Origin: an uncultured Bacteroidales bacterium
Lineage (GTDB): Bacteria > Bacteroidota > Bacteroidia > Bacteroidales > FEN-979
Assembly: GCA_903877385.1 (NCBI GenBank)
Contig: CAIRDP010000020.1
Span: 62,001 to 126,000, forward strand
Direction of reading: 5' to 3'
Length of the DNA stretch: 64,000 bases
Of the stretch, positions 58,172 to 64,000 are shown in pieces. A model generated the notes under the pieces. That model was not told where the DNA came from, made no database searches, and saw only the letters and a program-made list of their open reading frames with translations. The position numbers and the translations under genes are program-made. The first letter of the stretch is position 1. Each line of letters starts with the position of its first letter.

Positions 58172-61100
58172 AAAAACACACACTACTAAGCAGTCTGGTC
58201 GCCGTTGTGATCATACTGGGAATTCTGACCACGGGCTTTGCGCAGGACGCGAAGAAGGCCGAAAAACCGGCCAAACCCGATAAGGAAAAGAAAGAGGACA
58301 AAGAAAAAAAGAAGGAGGATACGGTATACAATTCCGGCCTGGTCTCGGGACTGAAATGGAGGAGCATAGGTCCTGCATTCACCTCGGGCCGCATCGCCGA
58401 CTTCGCCGTCAACCCCAAAAACCATAGCGAATGGTTCGTTGCGGTTGCTTCGGGCCACCTCTGGAAGACAGTAAATAACGGCACGACCTTTGACCCGGTG
58501 TTTGACAATAACGGGGCGTATTCCATGGGCTGCATCATCTATGATCCCAACAACACCAATGTATTATGGCTTGGAACGGGCGAACATAACCACCAGCGTT
58601 CGCTAGGATACGGCAACGGCGTTTATAAAAGCCTCGACGGGGGCAAAAGCTGGAAAAACATGGGCCTTAAAGATTCAAGGCAGATAGGCAATATCCTTGT
58701 TGATCCGCGCAATTCTGATGTGGTGTTCGTGGCAGCCGAAGGTTCAGTTTGGGGGCCGGGAGGCGACAGGGGCTTGTACAAAACCACCGACGGTGGCAAG
58801 ACCTGGAAAAAAGTTATAGAGATCAGCGAAAACACGGGGGTGAACAATGTTTTGATGGACCCCAGGAACCCTGATGTGATGTATGCTTCGTCGGAGCAGC
58901 GCCGCCGCCACGTTTTCACCAAGATAGGCGGGGGGCCCGAAACGGCTTTGTATAAATCGACGAACGGGGGCGAAACCTGGGACAAGATGAGCGGAGGCTT
59001 GCCTTCGGCCGATATGGGAGGCATTGGTCTCGCCATATCCCCAATCAATCCCGATATCGTTTATGCCATCATCGAATCCACCCCGGATGCTTCGGGGGTT
59101 TACCGTTCGGCCGACCGCGGTGCTTCCTGGGCCAAAATGAGCAACCACGTAGCCCAGGGACAGTATTACAACATCCTCTTCACCGACCCCAAAGTCCTGG
59201 ATAAGATCTATTCGGTTGAAACTGTTTCTCAGGTGAGCGAGGACGGCGGAAAGACCTGGAAACCGGTCGGGAACAACAAGCGCCATGTCGATGACCATGC
59301 CATGTGGATTGACCCTGACGATTCAAAACATTTTTTCATAGGGGGAGATGGCGGGATTTATGAAACTTTCGACGCCGGCAAGGAATATATTTTCAAGTCG
59401 AACCTTCCCGTGACCCAGTTTTACCGTGTACAGGTGGATAACTCCACTCCTTTCTATTACGTTTACGGGGGCACCCAGGACAACAACAGTTTCGGGGGGC
59501 CTTCGAGGAGCATACGCAGCACCGGCGTCCTGGCCGATGACTGGATTGTTACCCAGGGTGGAGATGGCTTTTGGACTGCCATAGACCCTGTGGATCCCAA
59601 CATCGTTTATTCCGAATCACAGTACGGCGGGATGGTCCGCTACGACAGGAAAAGCGAGGAAGGCGTCGACATCAGGCCTGAACCCCGCAAGGGCCAAGAC
59701 TCCTACAAATGGAACTGGAATGCCCCGCTGATCCTTAGTCCGCATTCCCATACCCGCCTGTATACTTCGGCCAACAAGGTTTTCCGCAGCGATGACCGGG
59801 GGCAGACCTGGCAGGTGATCAGCGAAGACTTAACCCGGAAAATTGACAGGAACCAATGGCCCGTAATGGGAAAATACTGGAGTATAGATGCTGTTCAGAA
59901 AGATATCTCCACCTCGCTTTACGGTACCATCATTTCACTGGACGAATCTCCTGTAAAGGAAGACCTCTTGTATGCCGGTACCGACGACGGCCTTATCCAG
60001 GTTACCCAGGATGCAGGTAAAAACTGGACCAGGATTGATAAATTCCCGGGGGTTCCCGAGTACACTTACGTGAGCGACATCATGGCATCGTGTTTCGACG
60101 AGAACGTGGTGTTTGCTTCATTCGACAATATCCTCAGGGATGATTTCAAACCCTATATCCTCAAAAGCAGCGATAAAGGAAAGACCTGGGTTTCCATGGC
60201 CGGCAACCTGCCCGAAAACGGAACGGTGCATTGCATACAGCAGGATTTCGTGAACCCTGAACTCATTTTTGCAGGCACCGAATTCGGTGTGTACTTCACC
60301 ATAGATGAGGGGAAAAACTGGATCCGCCTTAAATCGGGTATTCCCGATGTACAGATCCGCGATCTGGCCATACAGAAACGCGAGAACGACCTTGTTGCCG
60401 CTTCCTTCGGTCGCGGTTTCTTTATCCTGGATGATTACACCCCCCTGAGGCTGCTCAAAAAAGACAATCTCGACAGGGACGGGTATATTTTCCCGGTAAA
60501 AGACGCCCTGATGTACCTGCAGAGTGATTCCAAGTACGGACAGGGATCAACGGTGTTTGCCGCGAAAAATCCCGATTTCGGAGCTTGCTTTACCTATTAT
60601 ATAAAGGATGTACCGAAGACGAAAAAGGACATCCGCCAGGAAAAAGAAAAGGAACTCTTCAAAAAAGGGGAACCCATTCCTCAACCCAGCGATGCCGACA
60701 TGAGGGCCGAAAAACAGGAGATTGAACCCTTCCTCACTTTCACCATCACCGACGATAAGGGAAATCCAGTGCGCATCATTCATAAAAGCCCTTCAAAAGG
60801 GATAAACCGCGTTTCGTGGGATTTCAGGTACCAGTCGGCCAGGGCTGTGAATGCCGATAAGTATGATCCGCTTGCGGATAACGGTAGCGGGATACTCTGC
60901 ATGCCCGCTAAATACAAGGTGAGCATGAGCCTGACGGCCAAAGGAGAAACCAGTCTGCTCTCAGGCCCTGTGGAATTCACCACCCGGCCTCTCGAAAACC
61001 TCAGCCTCCCGCCTGCAAACAGGCAGGCTGTGGTGGAATTCCACCAGAAGGTTTCGGATCTTACCCGGGTGATGCAGGGGACCGAAGATTATACCGAAAA

Positions 61101-61500
61101 TCTTAATAAGCGGGTTATCAGCATGCTACAGGCCATGAACAGCACTCCTTCAATTCCGGCCGACCTTCTGAAGAAAGCCAGGGATCTGCAGGCCCAGCTG
61201 GATGAGATCCTGAACCAGAAGTTCAACCGCCAGAGCTCCAGGCCCAGCGAGGAGGAAAATCCCCCGGCCCCGGTGACCCTGAACCAGAGGCTGGGAAAGC
61301 TTAGCTGGATCAGCTTCGGAAGCACGGGTGATCCCACCAGGACCCAGCTCGATGCATATAACATCCTGCTCGATGAATTCCCCCCGGTTTACAAACAGGT
61401 GAAACAGATAGGCGAAGTGGACGTTCCCCAGCTCGAGAAAGCCATGGAATCCATAGGCGCCCCAATAACTCCGGGCAGGCTGCCCGAATGGAAGAAATAA
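58168..61500 (+). CDS. exported VPS10/BNR-type beta-propeller protein
   Basis: The 1110-aa protein has a signal peptide (to about residue 26, TTGFAQ) and a Lys/Glu-rich linker. A sortilin (VPS10)/xyloglucanase-like ten-bladed propeller follows, with BNR Asp-box motifs such as SLDGGKSWKNMG, TTDGGKTWKKV, STNGGETWDKM, SEDGGKTWKPV, SDDRGQTWQVI, TQDAGKNWTRI and SSDKGKTWVSM (about 40-760). The last third has Ig-like and helical parts, including VSWDFRYQSARAVN. Such proteins are often annotated as glycosyl hydrolases in Bacteroidota, but no catalytic residues are evident. A periplasmic or surface binding role is as likely. It starts inside the mtnA stop codon. Confidence 0.87.
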   Translation: MKKHTLLSSLVAVVIILGILTTGFAQDAKKAEKPAKPDKEKKEDKEKKKEDTVYNSGLVSGLKWRSIGPAFTSGRIADFAVNPKNHSEWFVAVASGHLWKTVNNGTTFDPVFDNNGAYSMGCIIYDPNNTNVLWLGTGEHNHQRSLGYGNGVYKSLDGGKSWKNMGLKDSRQIGNILVDPRNSDVVFVAAEGSVWGPGGDRGLYKTTDGGKTWKKVIEISENTGVNNVLMDPRNPDVMYASSEQRRRHVFTKIGGGPETALYKSTNGGETWDKMSGGLPSADMGGIGLAISPINPDIVYAIIESTPDASGVYRSADRGASWAKMSNHVAQGQYYNILFTDPKVLDKIYSVETVSQVSEDGGKTWKPVGNNKRHVDDHAMWIDPDDSKHFFIGGDGGIYETFDAGKEYIFKSNLPVTQFYRVQVDNSTPFYYVYGGTQDNNSFGGPSRSIRSTGVLADDWIVTQGGDGFWTAIDPVDPNIVYSESQYGGMVRYDRKSEEGVDIRPEPRKGQDSYKWNWNAPLILSPHSHTRLYTSANKVFRSDDRGQTWQVISEDLTRKIDRNQWPVMGKYWSIDAVQKDISTSLYGTIISLDESPVKEDLLYAGTDDGLIQVTQDAGKNWTRIDKFPGVPEYTYVSDIMASCFDENVVFASFDNILRDDFKPYILKSSDKGKTWVSMAGNLPENGTVHCIQQDFVNPELIFAGTEFGVYFTIDEGKNWIRLKSGIPDVQIRDLAIQKRENDLVAASFGRGFFILDDYTPLRLLKKDNLDRDGYIFPVKDALMYLQSDSKYGQGSTVFAAKNPDFGACFTYYIKDVPKTKKDIRQEKEKELFKKGEPIPQPSDADMRAEKQEIEPFLTFTITDDKGNPVRIIHKSPSKGINRVSWDFRYQSARAVNADKYDPLADNGSGILCMPAKYKVSMSLTAKGETSLLSGPVEFTTRPLENLSLPPANRQAVVEFHQKVSDLTRVMQGTEDYTENLNKRVISMLQAMNSTPSIPADLLKKARDLQAQLDEILNQKFNRQSSRPSEEENPPAPVTLNQRLGKLSWISFGSTGDPTRTQLDAYNILLDEFPPVYKQVKQIGEVDVPQLEKAMESIGAPITPGRLPEWKK

Positions 61501-61530
61501 TCCGTCGGATGGTATTGCCAAACAGATCAG

Positions 61531-61562
61531 GAGGGCATCCCAAAAGGCTGCCCTCTTTTTTT
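61531..61562 (+). terminator. terminator of the beta-propeller gene
   Basis: GAGGGCA-tCC pairs with GG-c-TGCCCTC across a CAAAA loop, then eight T. It shares the CCCAAAAGG loop with the terminators at 3154, 12147 and 29785. Confidence 0.82.
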
Positions 61563-61594
61563 GCGCTCAAGCTCAGCGGCCTGGGCGAAAAATG

Positions 61595-62374
61595 TCAGAG
61601 ACTGATTTTTACCCCGAAATTCAACGCGAAATTATTGAACGGATAGGAATTCTTCAGCTGCTGGTCCGGGGAATTCGGATCGGCCACAAACCCCGAAATA
61701 TCCTTCACAAACTTGGTTTCCTTGTCCTGGGTCGAGAGGTCGCCGAGCTTGTCAGCCCCGTTCTCGGTATATTTTACAAGCTTCCCTTTGGTGGGTGCAT
61801 AGGCCATGGCGTCGTAAGAGAGCTCCACGTAAAGCGAGAGCATATCCGTTATGTCGATATCGCATCCGAGGGCGGCCGACCCGCCAACGGCTACTCCTCC
61901 TGTATACCTGAGGGTTCCAACCCTCTCGGTACCGGCCCTCGTTACATCGAAATTGCATGTGATGCTTGGAAGTACCCCTATCAGCACGCCTACCCTGGCA
62001 TAAGGCGAAACACTGCCAAGATCAAAATCGGGCTGTATCACCACAGCCGGGACCAGCTGCAGCATATTGCCTTTGAATTTATCCCATCCCGAAGAGGTGG
62101 ATGTTGCGACGTTAACTTTTGTGTTAATGCCCATGCGGTAAACAACTCCAAGCTCAACAGCTATAAAGTCGTTGAGGAAAACGCCAGCCCTGATGGCAGG
62201 TCCGAAACTTTTTCCGAGGCCTACAGGATGAACTTTATCTCCGTCCTGGTAAAGATCATACGTACGAGCGGTGTTAATGCCAGCTCCTATGCCAAGAGAA
62301 ACATAAAATGAATTCTGGGCGTAGGTCATCGCCATGCCTAACAGGCAAACAGAAAGTAAAATTGCTCTTTTCAT
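61595..62374 (-). CDS. outer-membrane beta-barrel protein
   Basis: The 259-aa exported protein has signal peptide MKRAILLSVCLLGMAMTYAQ. Amphipathic strands follow, with extracellular loops rich in Asp, Lys and Thr: FYVSLGIGAGINTARTYDLY, PAIRAGVFLNDFIAVELGVVYR, LSLYVELSYDAMAY. The last strand NNFALNFGVKISL ends in a hydrophobic residue, a BAM-type C-terminal signature. It looks like an OmpA-/Omp-like small barrel of Bacteroidota; the cargo or partner is unknown. Only an imperfect promoter box (tagtaatttg on the minus strand near 62419) is visible. It is convergent with the beta-propeller gene. Confidence 0.82.
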   Translation of the reverse strand: MKRAILLSVCLLGMAMTYAQNSFYVSLGIGAGINTARTYDLYQDGDKVHPVGLGKSFGPAIRAGVFLNDFIAVELGVVYRMGINTKVNVATSTSSGWDKFKGNMLQLVPAVVIQPDFDLGSVSPYARVGVLIGVLPSITCNFDVTRAGTERVGTLRYTGGVAVGGSAALGCDIDITDMLSLYVELSYDAMAYAPTKGKLVKYTENGADKLGDLSTQDKETKFVKDISGFVADPNSPDQQLKNSYPFNNFALNFGVKISL

Positions 62375-62452
62375 AACGTTGGGGTTTAAGTTTGATTTGG
62401 TTCACTGAATGCAAATTACTAAAAAAAGAATAATCCGGTTTCACAATCTTGC

Positions 62453-62460
62453 TAATTTTG
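62453..62460 (+). promoter_or_regulatory. -7 box of the flippase gene
   Basis: TAATTTTG fits TAnnTTTG. It lies inside the open frame that begins with TTG at 62449, so translation probably starts later. Confidence 0.45.
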
Positions 62461-62493
62461 TTCACTGGAAAATACCTCAAGCCTCAAGAAACC

Positions 62494-63813
62494 TTGGCCC
62501 GTAAATCGTATTTCAGAGACATACTTTCAGTTTTTGGCAGCAATTTATCCGTTACCATAAGCAACCTTGTTATAGGGGTCATCCTCTCGCGGGTGCTTGG
62601 CGCTGCCGGTTTCGGGCTGTATTCGTCCATCATCGTCGTACCCGTGATCGTGATCGGTTTTACCCAGCTCGGGATCCGCCGCTCCACCATCTACCATATC
62701 GGCCGTAAGGACATCGATGAGAACAACCTGGCCTCGGCCCTCATACTGCTGTGGTTTTACACATCCTTCCTCAGCATCATGATCTGCGGAATGGTTTTCT
62801 TTTTTTCGTACAGCCAGCCCTACGATCCGCTGATGGTTGTGCTGGTTTTGCTCACCATCCCCCTCCTCCTTATGAACCTGTTTGCGGGGGGGATCTTTCT
62901 AGGCAAGGAGGAGATCCTGAGGGCCAATATCATTAACGCCGGACCTACCCTGCTTACCCTGGTGCTGACCATCCTCTTTGTTTGGTTTATGAAACTTTCG
63001 GTGCTTGGGGCATTCATGGGGATTTTCGTAGCGAATTTCCTGATGTTCTTTTTTGTATACCGCACCATCATAGGCGAATACCGTTACAAGATCACCTGGA
63101 AATACCATGAACCCCTCATGAAAAGCATGGTTAAACTGGGCCTGGTCAATGCGGTCGCCATCTTCGTGATGCAGCTGAATTACAGGATGGACGTGCTCAT
63201 GCTGAAAAAACTGTCGACCCTTGAACAGGTGGGGTTTTATTCCGTAGCAATACAAATCGCCGAGCAGGTATGGCATATCCCCTATGCCATCGAAACCATC
63301 ATCCTCAGCCGCAGCGCCAACACCGACGACGATGAGGGGGTCACCCGCATCGTTTCCTCCATCTTCAGGCTTTCAATGCTGGCCAGCCTGGCTGCCTCGG
63401 TCCTGATCTTTTATATAGCTCCCTTCCTCATCCCCCTGATTTTCGGAAAGGATTTCATGCCGAGCGTACCCATGATACAGGCCGTTTTGCCGGGTGTGCT
63501 CATCCTGGTAGGCTTCAGGATCCTCAACAGCCGTCTTACAGGAAAAGGCAAACCCGAAGTTGCCATATATACCTTTGTGCCGGCCCTGGTCGTCAATTTC
63601 ATTGCCAACCTCTTCATGATCCCGAAATTCGGGGGAATGGGGGCCGTATGGTCGACCAACATCAGCTACACCCTGGGGTCCATCGCCTTCCTTATCGTTT
63701 ACTCGAGGAAAATCAAAATGCCAATCTCTGAGATCCTCTTGTTCAAAAAAAGCGATTTTACTTTTTTCCGGAAGATTTCCATCCGAGATCGTAATAATAC
63801 AGCGAAGTATTGA
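62494..63813 (+). CDS. polysaccharide flippase (Wzx/MATE-type)
   Basis: The start is uncertain: the frame is open from TTG 62449 (454 aa), but that codon precedes the promoter box, so I use TTG 62494 (439 aa). The protein has about 12 to 14 hydrophobic helices. It begins RDILSVFGSNLSVTISNLVI, and a long charged loop contains YRTIIGEYRYKITWKYHEPL. The PST/MVF flippase signature region ARSANTDD-like (RSANTDDDEG) is followed by further helices, and the tail is basic. It would move lipid-linked glycan repeat units across the inner membrane. No glycosyltransferases are adjacent in the window. Its 3' end overlaps the convergent TPR gene by 56 bp. Confidence 0.83.
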   Translation: MARKSYFRDILSVFGSNLSVTISNLVIGVILSRVLGAAGFGLYSSIIVVPVIVIGFTQLGIRRSTIYHIGRKDIDENNLASALILLWFYTSFLSIMICGMVFFFSYSQPYDPLMVVLVLLTIPLLLMNLFAGGIFLGKEEILRANIINAGPTLLTLVLTILFVWFMKLSVLGAFMGIFVANFLMFFFVYRTIIGEYRYKITWKYHEPLMKSMVKLGLVNAVAIFVMQLNYRMDVLMLKKLSTLEQVGFYSVAIQIAEQVWHIPYAIETIILSRSANTDDDEGVTRIVSSIFRLSMLASLAASVLIFYIAPFLIPLIFGKDFMPSVPMIQAVLPGVLILVGFRILNSRLTGKGKPEVAIYTFVPALVVNFIANLFMIPKFGGMGAVWSTNISYTLGSIAFLIVYSRKIKMPISEILLFKKSDFTFFRKISIRDRNNTAKY

Positions 63814-64000
63814 CGTCGCCCAGGTCGCTGTAAATCTCGCCTATGGCAAAATATGCCTGCGGATTTCCCGGCTCCAGCACCAGCACTTTCTGGTAGCATT
63901 CAAGGGCCCTTGGGTATTCTCCCAGCTGTCGGTACGTCATGCCTAAATTGCTCCAACCCGGGATCAGCGCGGGATCCACGGCTACGGCCTTCTGGAAACA
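63758..64000 (-). CDS. TPR-repeat protein, C-terminal part (cut by the window edge)
   Basis: Only the last 80 codons are in the window; the frame remains open at 64000 and the start lies beyond. Two and a half tetratricopeptide repeats are visible: ALIPGWSNLGMTYRQLGEYP, RALECYQKVLVLEPGNPQAY and FAIGEIYSDLGDVNTSLYYY. The end is WKSSGKK. TPR arrays mediate protein binding; the partner is unknown. The gene runs tail-to-tail into the flippase gene, sharing 56 bp, with the two stop codons inside each other's reading frame. Confidence 0.82.
   Translation of the reverse strand, partial: CFQKAVAVDPALIPGWSNLGMTYRQLGEYPRALECYQKVLVLEPGNPQAYFAIGEIYSDLGDVNTSLYYYDLGWKSSGKK

Overview
The window reads as chromosomal DNA of a Bacteroidota bacterium, probably order Bacteroidales; nothing visible fixes the genus. 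Four things point there: many genes are preceded by the Bacteroidota promoter form TTTG-N18-20-TAnnTTTG; four very large secreted proteins end in a type IX secretion (T9SS) type A sorting domain; Shine-Dalgarno sequences are mostly absent; and the Era, Der, TonB and dihydroorotase proteins have lineage-typical sequence features. No phage, plasmid, transposase, CRISPR array or recognisable defence locus is present.

Layout. 1-3.2 kb: a seven-domain hybrid sensor kinase and a small Lys/Ala/Pro-rich exported protein. 3.2-6.6 kb (minus): operon era-der-S4 protein-tonB. 6.7 kb: initiator tRNA-fMet. 7.0-8.5 kb: exported 1-Cys peroxiredoxin and a CDF-like membrane protein. 8.6-11.2 kb (minus): class V aminotransferase and RlmI-like methyltransferase. 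11.3-12.1 kb: coiled-coil lipoprotein. 12.5-19.5 kb (minus): tightly packed operon fbp-mfd-GT2-pyrC-MORN lipoprotein. 19.55-20.9 kb: aspartate kinase, divergent from fbp. 21-23.3 kb (minus): PPi-type phosphofructokinase and a D-2-hydroxyacid dehydrogenase. 23.5-27.8 kb: MMPL/RND exporter, rfbA, polyprenyl synthase. 27.8-29.8 kb (minus): ABC-F ATPase. 29.8-53.5 kb (minus): four giant T9SS cargo genes (1818, about 1321, 1300 and 2958 aa) forming two paralogous pairs, with one small plus-strand lipoprotein between them. 53.9-58.2 kb: rplU-rpmA, serS, a beta-barrel protein, a lipoprotein and mtnA. 58.2-61.5 kb: a VPS10/BNR-type beta-propeller protein coupled to mtnA. 61.6-64 kb: a beta-barrel protein, a Wzx-type flippase and the 3' end of a TPR gene.

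Most genes are housekeeping: ribosome assembly and translation, transcription-coupled repair, lower glycolysis/gluconeogenesis (fbp plus PPi-PFK), pyrimidine and aspartate-family synthesis, isoprenoid and polysaccharide precursors. The surface cluster is the accessory part. The four T9SS proteins are built from choice-of-anchor-J, carboxypeptidase-regulatory-like, Fn3-like, PKD-like and beta-helix modules and are probably surface adhesins or matrix proteins.

The least expected structure is in the noncoding DNA. A 94-bp intergenic core at 12.3 kb recurs in inverted orientation at 40.3 kb with 86 of 94 bases identical by my hand alignment. Short hairpins with a GAA loop, often joined by a cccgcat linker, recur at four gene boundaries and form the last codons of the ABC-F gene. 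Short-period repeats of 4, 7 and 8 bp occur at other boundaries, and one of them has been absorbed in frame into rlmI. Several promoters sit so close to the start codon that the mRNAs should be leaderless or nearly so.
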